Position numbers and translations under genes: made by a program. This document shows, in pieces, positions 5,533 through 12,625 of a stretch of DNA of 16,623 nt. Position 1 is the stretch's first letter; each line of letters begins with the position of its first letter. The stretch covers positions 1 through 16,623 of the forward strand of contig CAZMSP010000038.1 in the NCBI GenBank assembly GCA_964568985.1, written 5' to 3'. The stretch comes from CAZBWE01 sp964568985. GTDB taxonomy: Bacteria; Planctomycetota; Phycisphaerae; Sedimentisphaerales; Anaerobacaceae. The notes under the pieces are model-generated. The model made no database searches. It was not told the origin of the DNA and saw only the letters and a list, made by a program, of their open reading frames with translations.

Positions 5533-8190
5533 CTAATTATCTATTTCGTTTTTTATCTGGTTCAGCAAATTTATTGCTTCGAGCGGTGTTAAATTATTTA
5601 TATCTGTTGAGGAAAGTTTCTCCAAAACGGATTTGTGTTTCTGGACGAAGAGGGTGTCCTTGTCCGGCTCTTTTGTCTTATGACGGGAAAGATGTGAGCC
5701 GGTGGCTTCTTTTTGGAAGGCCGATTCCAGTTCTTCCAGGATTTCCTTTGAGCGTTCGAGGATGGGTTTTGGCACGCCGGCAAGTTTCGCTACGTGGATG
5801 CCGTAGGATTTGTCCGTCCCGCCGGGTAAAATCTTGTGTAAAAAGACGACCTCATCAGCCCATTCACGAACGGCGACGTTGCAGTTCTTGACGTTCGTAA
5901 ATAGTTCCGCTAATTCCGTCAGCTCGTGGTAGTGCGTAGCGAATAGCGTTCTGCACTTTATTTTGCCTGCAATGTGCTCTGTAATTGCCCAGGCAAGAGC
6001 AAGGCCATCATAAGTGCTGGTGCCTCGGCCGACCTCGTCGAGAATTACCAGCGATTTATCGCTGGCGTTGTTGAGAATATTGGCAGTCTCGGTCATCTCG
6101 ACCATAAAAGTAGATTGGCCTCGAACCAATTCATCAGAAGCGCCGACGCGGGTGAAGATTCTATCGACCAGGCCAAGCTCGGCGTCTTTAGCGGGGATAA
6201 ATGAGCCGGTCTGAGCCATCAAAACCAGAAGGGCAACCTGCCTTATATAAGTGCTCTTTCCGCTCATATTCGGCCCTGTTACAACAAGAATATCGCCGCT
6301 ATTACGGTTCGACCGTCCTGAGCTCACCGTCGAAGGATTGTTAAGCTCGATATCGTTGGGCACAAATTCCGAGCCGAGCGATTCAGCGAGAACGGGATGT
6401 TTGCCCTCGTTGATAATAAGCTCGGTGCCATTGGTCATTTTAGGCCTGATATAGTTTCGCCGTTTCGCAAGATACGCAAAGGTGGATAAACAATCACATT
6501 GAGCGATGGTATCAGCGAGGGCCTGCAAACGGCTTACATACTGGCTGGCCTGCTGTCGGATTTCCTCAAAAAGCTGTTGCTCTAATTCGAGTGCTTTTTC
6601 ATCGGCGCTTAGGGCCTGGGTTTCGTATTCTTTCAATTGCTCGGTTATGTAGCGCTCTGCATTTTTGATTGTCTGTTTGCGAACGTAGTCAGCGGGTACC
6701 TTATCAGCAGATGAGTGATTTACTTCGATATAGTAGCCGAAGACTCTGTTGTAACCGATTTTCAGATTGCCGATGCCGGTACGCTCGGACTGCTCTCTTT
6801 GATAGTTTCGCAGCCAGCTTTGGCCGTCTCTGGAAATCGAACGAAGGCGGTCAAGCTCTTCAGAAAAGCCAACTTTAATCACGCCGCCATCGCGAAGATG
6901 CGAAGGGCAGTCCGGCCGAATTGCCGATTCGAGAAGCTCTGCTAATCCGTCCATACTGTCGCATCGGCCGGCAAGCTGAACAAGCAAATCAGCAGTGAAC
7001 TGCTGTAATGTTTTTCGCAACTGCGGTATCTGCCGAAGAGTGTTTGCCAGGGCGAGCAGGTCCCTCGGAGTTACGCGGAAGGTGCTGATACGCGCTGCGA
7101 TTCGCTCGGTATCGGCGATTGCGGAAAGCAGTTTGCGAGTATCGGCTAATTCTTTATCTGATTCTTTTAGTTCCGCGACGGCGTCCTGACGAAGCTCGAT
7201 GGCGCCGAGTTCGCACAGCGGCATACACAGCCAGTACCTGAGCATCCTGCCGCCCATAGCGGTTATTGTCTCGTCGAGGCAATCCAGCAGCGAGCCGGCT
7301 TTGCCTTCGGTGCGGATGGTCCGCAGGATTTCAAGACTGCGAAGAGAGCTCTGGTCGATTTGCAGAAATTTCTGCCGTTCGATTTTTTTCAGGTTCTGTA
7401 TATGGCCGAGCGTTGTCTTTTGCGTTTCGTTGAGATATTCGATGATTGCGCCGGCAGGCGGGATAAGGCCGTCGTCATTGTCGCAGATACCGAAGCCTTC
7501 GAGTGTGGCGGTGCCGAAATGCTTTAGCAGGCGCTGTTTTGCCTGGTATGGGTCGAAATACCAGCCGGGCCGTTCCGTTATGATAGCGTTTGTTAACTGA
7601 GTGATGTCTCTTGCCAATTTTCTTGTCTCTGCTTCAAATAGCTCACCGCGCCTGTCGGGCAAAAGGCACTCGGCAGGAGAAAGCCGAAGCAGCTCATCGA
7701 GCAGTTTATCTTCGGGCAATTTCTGGGCAAAAAAATGGCCGGTAGAGATATCAACCCAGCTAACAGTGGCGCTGGCCTTGCTGCCGAGATTGACCGCACA
7801 GAGGAAGTTATCTTCTTTTGCGTCGAGCAGGATATCGTCCGTCAGTGTGCCGGGGGTAACTATTCGAACGATGTCACGCTTGACAACGCCCTTCGCGATT
7901 TTAGGGTCTTCGACCTGCTCGCACACGGCTACCTTATAACCGGCCTGGAGCATTTTTTTCAGGTATCCTTCGACCGCATGATACGGTACGCCTGCAAGAG
8001 GTATGGGATTGTTGCCTTTACTTCTGCTGGTAAGGGCCAGGCCGCATACCTTCGAGCAGGTTTTGGCATCTTCATAGAAGGTCTCGTAAAAATCGCCCAT
8101 GCGAAAAAACAGTATGCAGTCAGGGTATTTTTGCTTGAACTGATGGAACTGCTTCATCGCAGGCGTTAGTTTTTCATTTACCGCGGCCAT
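5533..8190 (-). CDS. mutS: DNA mismatch repair ATPase MutS
   Basis: MutS recognises mispairs and small loops and, with ATP, recruits MutL. The 885-residue product has the mismatch-reading FYE motif near the N-terminus (Phe34-Tyr35-Glu36, in FFRMGDFYETFY), marking MutS1 rather than MutS2. The connector, core-lever and clamp regions follow. The ABC-type ATPase has Walker A GPNMSGKST (639-647), Walker B with LDE (717-719) in a signature ending GRGTSTYDG, and ATHYHE as the switch His segment. The C-terminal helices follow, with a tail similar in length to E. coli MutS (853 residues). I chose ATG 8190 since homologues begin near MxxxxKLTPAMKQF; the in-frame extension to 8310 would overlap the upstream GTPase gene and has no family resemblance. 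The gap to that gene is 8 bp, so it should be translated from a shared transcript. No ribosome site is evident. Confidence 0.97.
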   Translation of the reverse strand: MAAVNEKLTPAMKQFHQFKQKYPDCILFFRMGDFYETFYEDAKTCSKVCGLALTSRSKGNNPIPLAGVPYHAVEGYLKKMLQAGYKVAVCEQVEDPKIAKGVVKRDIVRIVTPGTLTDDILLDAKEDNFLCAVNLGSKASATVSWVDISTGHFFAQKLPEDKLLDELLRLSPAECLLPDRRGELFEAETRKLARDITQLTNAIITERPGWYFDPYQAKQRLLKHFGTATLEGFGICDNDDGLIPPAGAIIEYLNETQKTTLGHIQNLKKIERQKFLQIDQSSLRSLEILRTIRTEGKAGSLLDCLDETITAMGGRMLRYWLCMPLCELGAIELRQDAVAELKESDKELADTRKLLSAIADTERIAARISTFRVTPRDLLALANTLRQIPQLRKTLQQFTADLLVQLAGRCDSMDGLAELLESAIRPDCPSHLRDGGVIKVGFSEELDRLRSISRDGQSWLRNYQREQSERTGIGNLKIGYNRVFGYYIEVNHSSADKVPADYVRKQTIKNAERYITEQLKEYETQALSADEKALELEQQLFEEIRQQASQYVSRLQALADTIAQCDCLSTFAYLAKRRNYIRPKMTNGTELIINEGKHPVLAESLGSEFVPNDIELNNPSTVSSGRSNRNSGDILVVTGPNMSGKSTYIRQVALLVLMAQTGSFIPAKDAELGLVDRIFTRVGASDELVRGQSTFMVEMTETANILNNASDKSLVILDEVGRGTSTYDGLALAWAITEHIAGKIKCRTLFATHYHELTELAELFTNVKNCNVAVREWADEVVFLHKILPGGTDKSYGIHVAKLAGVPKPILERSKEILEELESAFQKEATGSHLSRHKTKEPDKDTLFVQKHKSVLEKLSSTDINNLTPLEAINLLNQIKNEIDN

Positions 8191-8198
8191 AGCGCAGA

Positions 8199-9413
8199 TT
8201 ATACACGAAGCCGGCCATTTAACAACTCCGTTATGATTGAGGTTGCCTGCTGGCTGGATTTGGCGTTTTTGAGTTTTTCGAGGAGGGCTTCCTGTCGGTT
8301 GGTGAAACAAACAGGAGTGTGTAAATCGAAATCGGCGATGCCACAGATTTGCCGGATTTTTTCACAGAGATTTTCGATGCCGGTACCCTCTTTGGCACTT
8401 ATTTGCACTACGTTTTTGAGGTTTTCAGGTAGCGAGTCAGTGTTAAAGTTGGCAGGCAAATCAATTTTATTTAAGACAATCAAAACCTTCTTGTTGGCGA
8501 TTTTTTCGAGCAGATGTCCATCAAGCTGCTCTGCAGGCTGGCTGTTATCCAGAACTAATAAAACGAGGTCGGCCTGCTGTAGAATCTCAACACTTCTTTG
8601 CTGAGATTCTTTTTCAATGACATCCTCAGGAGTTTCGATGAGCTTTTCTTCTAACCCGGCGGTGTCAAATAGTTCCACATAGAGCGGTTCTATCCGGCAT
8701 TGGGCACTGACCCAGTCGCGGGTTGTGCCTTTAATGTCGGTTACGATTGCCTTTTGTCGGCCGGCAAGAAAATTAAGCAGTGTGCTTTTGCCGGTATTCG
8801 GTGGGCCTACTATGGCGACTTTACAGCCGAAGATTATGAGTTTTGCAGTGTGGGTATCTTTGAGTATCTCGTCGGCTTCGGCTGAAATTTCACTAAGTGA
8901 CAGTGTGTTTATATTTTTCTGCCACTGTTCTATCTTTTTGCTCAAGCCGACATCGATTTGGTTGGCGATTATCTTGGCACCCTGGATGGTTTTTGCTTTC
9001 GGCTGGGTAAGCTTTGCTTCGATAGCGATTGTATTGAGGTCTTTTTGTGCCGATAGGATTTTGGCCAAAAGCTGCTCGGACGTAAGCGGCTTGGCACCAT
9101 TTTTAACGAGTAGCTGCATTACCATCTCAACAATGAGGGGGTTACCGTGGCAGTGTATAGCGAAATTGTCAGGCCCTTCGCAGCCGATATTAACCTGGTC
9201 GATAGTCTTAGTGCCGTCGTGAACCGTTCCGAGCAGGATTTTGCCGGGTTTAAGAATTGGCGGTTTTGCTGTAACCTGCTTGAATATCTTTTTGATAATA
9301 GCTTCGGCCAAATCACCAAAAACCTGAACCGTTGCTATTGCACCGGTTCCCTTGCCGGTCATTACAGCAGCAAATGTGCTCGTAGATGATTTAATAGACA
9401 CGTGAGTATGCAC
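8199..9413 (-). CDS. Divergent MnmE/TrmE-like GTPase lacking the CxGK tail
   Basis: A 404-residue protein with MnmE architecture. An N-terminal domain begins STFAAVMTGKGTGAI and contains AIHCHGNP (85-92), a helical region follows, and a TrmE-type G domain is embedded in it. G-domain motifs: G1 GPPNTGKST (203-211), switch I GTTRDW (229-234), G3 DTAG (250-253), G4 NKID (315-318), G5 SAK (339-341). MnmE with MnmG modifies wobble U34 in tRNA. Yet the usual C-terminal Cys-(Ile/Val/Leu)-Gly-Lys is absent (the protein ends NGRLRV), as are the GED and EFTxRAFxNGK signatures of the N-terminal half. At 404 residues it is about 50 shorter than typical MnmE. It may be a specialised paralogue rather than the tRNA-modifying enzyme. 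The start is GTG, 3 bp after the coaX stop, with GAGG upstream; a second GTG at codon 5 is an alternative. Confidence 0.8.
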   Translation of the reverse strand: MHTHVSIKSSTSTFAAVMTGKGTGAIATVQVFGDLAEAIIKKIFKQVTAKPPILKPGKILLGTVHDGTKTIDQVNIGCEGPDNFAIHCHGNPLIVEMVMQLLVKNGAKPLTSEQLLAKILSAQKDLNTIAIEAKLTQPKAKTIQGAKIIANQIDVGLSKKIEQWQKNINTLSLSEISAEADEILKDTHTAKLIIFGCKVAIVGPPNTGKSTLLNFLAGRQKAIVTDIKGTTRDWVSAQCRIEPLYVELFDTAGLEEKLIETPEDVIEKESQQRSVEILQQADLVLLVLDNSQPAEQLDGHLLEKIANKKVLIVLNKIDLPANFNTDSLPENLKNVVQISAKEGTGIENLCEKIRQICGIADFDLHTPVCFTNRQEALLEKLKNAKSSQQATSIITELLNGRLRV

Positions 9414-9416
9414 CCC

Positions 9417-10205
9417 CTACCTCAATTTTTCCTCGATATATTTTTGATATGCAAGAACGATGCCCTTTATGACAAGATTAGGCACGTAGTTGTCTATAAA
9501 ATTACAGTCGTCCTTTATGGTTGTAGCGCCGGAGCCGGTGATTATCGTTTGTGGCCATCTGCCGATTTGCTCAGCATAGCGTCTGACGACCTCTTCAAGT
9601 GCGCCGATGATGGAATAATACAGGCCACAATTAATTGCGTCGGCTGTATTTTTGCCGTAAGGAGCCTTGGGCTTTGTGACCTTGATATTCGGCAGTTGTG
9701 CGGTGTTTTCTTTCAGGGCCCTTGCACTGATTTCAAAGCCCGGGCAGATGACACCTCCCTGGAAAATACCACTTTGGTCAACGAGGTCGATGGTAACGGC
9801 GGTTCCGAAATCGGCAACGACTACCGCATCTTCGACAACATCATAAGCCGCTGCCGCTGCAACGACTCTATCGGTGCCGACCTTGTCGGGTTCGTCCACC
9901 CATAAAGTCATCGGCAGGGGGATGTCTTTGCCTATGAGGTATATTTTCTCGTCGAGGTTGTCCTTTACTATGTTCCGGATGAACTCCGTCCAGGTGAGTT
10001 TTACACTGCTTACGACAATTACGCCATCGCGTTTTTTCTCTTTAGAGCTTTCCGCGATGGGGATTTTGTCCCATGCATCCTTTAGGTAATCTGTCAGCTC
10101 TTCCTGCCCCTGCCCAGAAAAGGTCCTGATGAATTGCTCTTCACCATCAAGGAAAAGACCGATGTTGATATTCGTATTGCCAATATCTACCGCGATCATA
10201 TTCAT
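9417..10205 (-). CDS. coaX: Type III pantothenate kinase
   Basis: CoaX phosphorylates pantothenate, the first step of coenzyme A synthesis. It is the ASKHA-fold form, which is not feedback-inhibited by CoA and needs a monovalent cation such as K+ or NH4+. At 262 residues the length is normal. Visible motifs: the N-terminal phosphate loop AVDIGNTN (5-12), GTDR with catalytic Asp112 (110-113), DFGTAVTID (132-140), and GGVICPG (150-156). The ATG lies 3 bp after the obgE stop and its own stop lies 3 bp before the next GTG, so it is translationally coupled at both ends. An in-frame ATG at codon 3 is also possible. In many bacteria coaX pairs with birA; here it pairs with GTPase genes instead. Confidence 0.95.
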   Translation of the reverse strand: MNMIAVDIGNTNINIGLFLDGEEQFIRTFSGQGQEELTDYLKDAWDKIPIAESSKEKKRDGVIVVSSVKLTWTEFIRNIVKDNLDEKIYLIGKDIPLPMTLWVDEPDKVGTDRVVAAAAAYDVVEDAVVVADFGTAVTIDLVDQSGIFQGGVICPGFEISARALKENTAQLPNIKVTKPKAPYGKNTADAINCGLYYSIIGALEEVVRRYAEQIGRWPQTIITGSGATTIKDDCNFIDNYVPNLVIKGIVLAYQKYIEEKLR

Positions 10206-10208
10206 AAT

Positions 10209-11216
10209 TTATTGCTCTGTTGCATTTTTAGCTTCTTTAACTTTTTGCCACAATAGCTCGGTCAGCTCTTTTATCCCGGAACCGGTAACTGCTGAAATTG
10301 GGTAAATTGTCTTATTCAGCTTTTTTCTCAAATCTGCAACCGCTTTCCCATCCGGGTCGAGGTCTATTTTGTTGGCAACTATAACTTCCTGCTTTTTAGC
10401 CAACTCTCTGCTGTATTGCTCCAATTCGTTGCGGATAGCATTGTAGTTATCCATAGGGTCGGAGTCATCTGTAGGCATTATATCAAGAATATGTACAATA
10501 ATGCGAGTTCTTTCGATATGGCGAAGAAACTCAAAGCCAAGCCCTGCACCGTTATGGGCTCCTTCGATGAGGCCTGGTATGTCAGCCATAACGAATCTGC
10601 GAAAATCGCTTAATTCGACGATTCCGAGCACCGGCTCGAGCGTAGTGAATGGATAATCGGCAATTTTCGGCCTTGCGGCCGAGCAGCGGGAAATAAGTGT
10701 GCTTTTGCCGGCGTTCGGAATGCCGACCAAGCCGACATCGGCGATGAGCTTTAATTCAAGCCGAATATTTCTCTCCTGGCCTTTTTTGCCAGGTTCCGAA
10801 TTTCTTGGCGCTTGATTGGTTGCCGTTGCAAAGGCCTTATTGCCCCTACCACCCTTTCCGCTGCGACAGATGCATACCTTCAGTCCAACCTTATCAAGGT
10901 CCTTTAGAAGCAGATTCAAATCGACATCATAGATAAGGGTGCCCGGCGGGACTTTGATAATTAAATCGTCGCCGGCTGCTCCGTGTTTGTTGCTGCCTGA
11001 ACCGGGCTGGCCGTTTTGCGCCTGCCAGTGATGTCCGCCTGCAAAATCCAGTAATGTATCGAGATTTTCCGCCGCCTGAAAATAGACATCGCCTCCTTTT
11101 CCGCCGTCGCCGCCGTCAGGACCGCCCTTAGGGACGAATTTCTCCCTGCGGAAGCTGACACAGCCGTTGCCACCGTCTCCTGCCTTGACCCAGATTTGTG
11201 CTTCATCGATAAACAT
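10209..11216 (-). CDS. obgE: Obg family ribosome-assembly GTPase
   Basis: Obg/CgtA is an essential GTPase that binds the 50S subunit late in assembly and links growth to (p)ppGpp. The 335-residue protein begins MFIDEAQIWVKAGDGGNG with the Gly-rich Obg fold (1-158), including KGGPDGGDGGKGGDV. The G domain has G1 GIPNAGKST (165-173), switch I DYPFTTLEP (187-195), G3 DIPG (212-215), G4 NKID (282-285) and G5 SAV (308-310). There is no long C-terminal OCT or acidic tail, the short form seen in many phyla. I chose ATG 11216 because it matches the family start. An in-frame ATG at 11291 would be translated through the rpmA terminator and adds residues unlike any Obg. First gene of the minus-strand cluster. 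Confidence 0.96.
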   Translation of the reverse strand: MFIDEAQIWVKAGDGGNGCVSFRREKFVPKGGPDGGDGGKGGDVYFQAAENLDTLLDFAGGHHWQAQNGQPGSGSNKHGAAGDDLIIKVPPGTLIYDVDLNLLLKDLDKVGLKVCICRSGKGGRGNKAFATATNQAPRNSEPGKKGQERNIRLELKLIADVGLVGIPNAGKSTLISRCSAARPKIADYPFTTLEPVLGIVELSDFRRFVMADIPGLIEGAHNGAGLGFEFLRHIERTRIIVHILDIMPTDDSDPMDNYNAIRNELEQYSRELAKKQEVIVANKIDLDPDGKAVADLRKKLNKTIYPISAVTGSGIKELTELLWQKVKEAKNATEQ

Positions 11217-11218
11217 TT

Positions 11219-11239
11219 CTCGATACTCGATTCTCGATA
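11219..11239 (-). repeat. Three 7-bp tandem units in the obgE leader
   Basis: On the minus strand TATCGAG, AATCGAG and TATCGAG lie head to tail, ending 2 nt before the obgE start codon. Each offers a GAG. The middle copy is at ribosome-site distance, so the repeat may supply a weak or adjustable ribosome binding site. Chance is not excluded for so short an array. Confidence 0.4.
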
Positions 11240-11253
11240 GCCAATCCTCGTAT

Positions 11254-11287
11254 AAAAAAAGGATGGCGTTTACTATACCATCCTTTT
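11254..11287 (-). terminator. Intrinsic terminator after rpmA
   Basis: On the minus strand AAAAGGATGG and CCATCCTTTT (plus positions 11278-11287 and 11257-11266) form a 10-bp stem with an 11-nt loop. A tract of seven T follows at once, a classical Rho-independent terminator placed 28 bp past the rpmA stop. It lies only about 40 bp before the obgE start, so it separates rpmA from the obgE cluster or attenuates read-through into it. Confidence 0.8.
11272..11280 (-). promoter_or_regulatory. Candidate extended -10 promoter of the obgE cluster
   Basis: The terminator's stem-loop junction reads TGGTATAGT on the minus strand, which fits the extended -10 pattern TGnTATAAT with one mismatch. No good -35 box is seen. 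Initiation about 7 nt downstream would give a leader of about 48 nt for obgE that escapes the terminator, because the upstream arm would not be transcribed. Confidence 0.3.
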
Positions 11288-11314
11288 CCATTCATTTAGT
11301 AGTTTTATTATTTA

Positions 11315-11548
11315 TCAGACGATGTGGACTTTTCGGCCCTGGAAACGCACCTGTCCATCTGCGGTGGCAAATAATGTATAGTCCCTGCCCATGCCGACAT
11401 TGCTGCCAGGGAAGAATTTAGTTCCACACTGGCGGACAATGATTGAGCCGGCAGTAACATTCTGGCCGGCGAACAGCTTTATGCCTCTGTATTGAGGATT
11501 GCTGTCTCTGCCATTTCTTGTAGAGCCCTGTCCTTTTTTATGTGCCAT
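11315..11548 (-). CDS. rpmA: 50S ribosomal protein L27
   Basis: L27 sits next to the peptidyl-transferase centre of the 50S subunit, with its flexible N-terminus reaching the P-site tRNA. The 77-residue product starts MAHKKGQGSTRNGRDS and contains GRDSNPQYRGIKLFAGQ and the GSIIVRQCGTKFFPGSNVG block, which are diagnostic. It is slightly shorter at the C-terminus than the usual 84-90 residues. ATG 11548 is preceded by AGGTGG with 7-nt spacing; the longer in-frame start at 11575 is rejected. There is no N-terminal cleavage extension of the Firmicute type. rplU (L21), the usual upstream partner, is absent. The gene has its own promoter (11608-11636) and terminator (11254-11287), so it looks monocistronic, although obgE follows as in many genomes. 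Confidence 0.96.
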   Translation of the reverse strand: MAHKKGQGSTRNGRDSNPQYRGIKLFAGQNVTAGSIIVRQCGTKFFPGSNVGMGRDYTLFATADGQVRFQGRKVHIV

Positions 11549-11607
11549 AATTAGCCACCTATGCTCTTTTAACATAAGACCGTAATCACGTATCCTTATA
11601 TATCGTA

Positions 11608-11636
11608 ATATTAACCGCCTTGTTTGCCTTTGTCCA
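11608..11636 (-). promoter_or_regulatory. Sigma70-like promoter of rpmA
   Basis: On the minus strand TGGACA (-35, plus positions 11631-11636) and TAATAT (-10, 11608-11613) are separated by exactly 17 bp, about 60 bp before the rpmA ATG. With the terminator behind the gene, this makes rpmA an independent unit. Confidence 0.6.
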
Positions 11637-11672
11637 GTAAATTTTTAAGATTTGTATTCAGATTTTTTGCGG

Positions 11673-12365
11673 TTATTCCGCTTTTAGAATGGCCTTCATA
11701 TCCGATAGCCGCATTACACCTTCGGTAGCCAGCTTTATTTTGCCTTCGGAATCAATAAAAAAGCTGCAGGGAATCCCCCTTATCCGATTGTAGGGCGCCG
11801 ACATGTTAGCCTCATCCACAGCAAAGACCGTATAGTTGATACTTTTATTTCGTTTTACGAAATTCCTGACCATTTCAGCAGTGTTAGGGGGCCGGATTGT
11901 TATGTAAGATATGGCCAACATTGCCAATTTGTCCTCGCTGATGGTGCTTCGTAATTCGATTAGGTGTGGGATCTCCATCAGGCAAGGCCTGCACCAGGTT
12001 GCCCAGAAGATGAGCATAACGTTTTTACCACGGTAATCGCTTAATTTGTGCTGTTCGCCTTTGATGTCAGTCAAAGTAAAATCAGGTGCAGTTTTGCCAT
12101 GCCAGAATTGGTAGGCAGGTCCCCAGGTTCTCGCAGACCTGATGACATCGCTCAGACTTATCTTCGCATCGGTTTTTGGCTTGCTATCTGGTCTTGCAAT
12201 CTCTCTCACGCTGTTAGGAACCGATTCAGATGGCGTAATTTCGTTGCGATGACGTTCTATGTCGTTTTCCTCAGCAGGTTCCTTTTTACATCCTGCCAAG
12301 ATTATTATCACAACGAATACAGTCACTGCCACCCAAATATTTGCTCGTTTTGTTTGCTTTGTCAT
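11673..12365 (-). CDS. TlpA/ResA-like thiol-disulfide oxidoreductase lipoprotein
   Basis: A 230-residue exported thioredoxin-fold protein. The N-terminus has a basic start, a hydrophobic core (about 10-22) and the lipobox Leu-Ala-Gly-Cys with Cys26, so it should be lipid-anchored and face the periplasm. A low-complexity linker (27-85) precedes the AhpC/TSA-like thioredoxin domain, which starts at APDFTLTD. The redox motif is WCRPC (124-128), inside FWATWCRPCLMEIP, and the cis-proline is Pro199 in GIPCSFFID. ResA/TlpA proteins reduce or oxidise disulfides, often for cytochrome c maturation; the client here is unknown. Cys200 directly after the cis-Pro is unusual. ATG 12365 has AAGGGA upstream. 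It is divergent from the antiporter genes, with a 260-bp spacer, and its transcript would run toward rpmA. Confidence 0.88.
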   Translation of the reverse strand: MTKQTKRANIWVAVTVFVVIIILAGCKKEPAEENDIERHRNEITPSESVPNSVREIARPDSKPKTDAKISLSDVIRSARTWGPAYQFWHGKTAPDFTLTDIKGEQHKLSDYRGKNVMLIFWATWCRPCLMEIPHLIELRSTISEDKLAMLAISYITIRPPNTAEMVRNFVKRNKSINYTVFAVDEANMSAPYNRIRGIPCSFFIDSEGKIKLATEGVMRLSDMKAILKAE

Positions 12366-12474
12366 TTTAGGTTCCCTTAATGGCTCTTGATTACTACCAA
12401 CAGTATATCAAAATTGTGCTACTGAGAAAAACTCAATTTACAAACTTTTCGCTTATCGTGCTATGGAAATTCGT

Positions 12475-12505
12475 TTGACAAAACGTGTTTTAATATTAGC
12501 ATAAG
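12475..12505 (+). promoter_or_regulatory. Candidate promoter of the antiporter operon
   Basis: A perfect -35 box TTGACA (12475-12480) is followed by weak -10 options, TAGCAT (16-bp spacing) or CATAAG (19-bp spacing), about 120 bp before the first antiporter ATG. The start site is not certain. Confidence 0.35.
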
Positions 12506-12567
12506 TATAAATATGAAATATTTCTATACTTTACAGCATCAAGCAAAGAACATTTTAGCTTTTGAGC

Positions 12568-12613
12568 CCGGAGTATAAGGGTACATGCAAATCTCCGGAT
12601 TTAGAATATAAGG
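12568..12613 (+). promoter_or_regulatory. Leader with inverted and direct repeats before the antiporters
   Basis: CCGGAG (12568-12573) and CTCCGG (12593-12598) form a 6-bp inverted repeat with a 19-nt loop, and GAGTATAAGG (12571) recurs as GAATATAAGG (12604-12613), whose AAGG lies in the ribosome-site region. A leader structure that affects translation is possible. It does not match the c-di-AMP (ydaO) riboswitch consensus. The rest of 12366-12625 shows only the candidate promoter. Confidence 0.3.
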
Positions 12614-12625
12614 CGGCGTTAGTAA

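Noticed and set aside
6250..6268. Walker A GPNMSGKST as a defective MutS site (Ser for Gly)
   Set aside because: Small residues at this position vary among functional MutS proteins, and Lys and Ser/Thr are intact.
8191..8310. N-terminal extension of MutS to 8310
   Set aside because: It overlaps the end of the upstream GTPase gene by over 100 bp and homologues start at the ATG at 8190.
5574..9389. Many ORFs antisense to mutS and the MnmE-like gene
   Set aside because: They lie fully inside well-supported genes on the opposite strand and encode Arg/Ser/Pro-rich sequences typical of shadow frames.
11217..11291. N-terminal extension of Obg to 11291
   Set aside because: The added codons lie in the rpmA terminator and do not resemble Obg; the family begins MFID at 11216.
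12500..12625. c-di-AMP (ydaO) riboswitch before the antiporters
   Set aside because: The conserved ydaO core strings are not seen and the leader is too short for a full aptamer after the candidate promoter.
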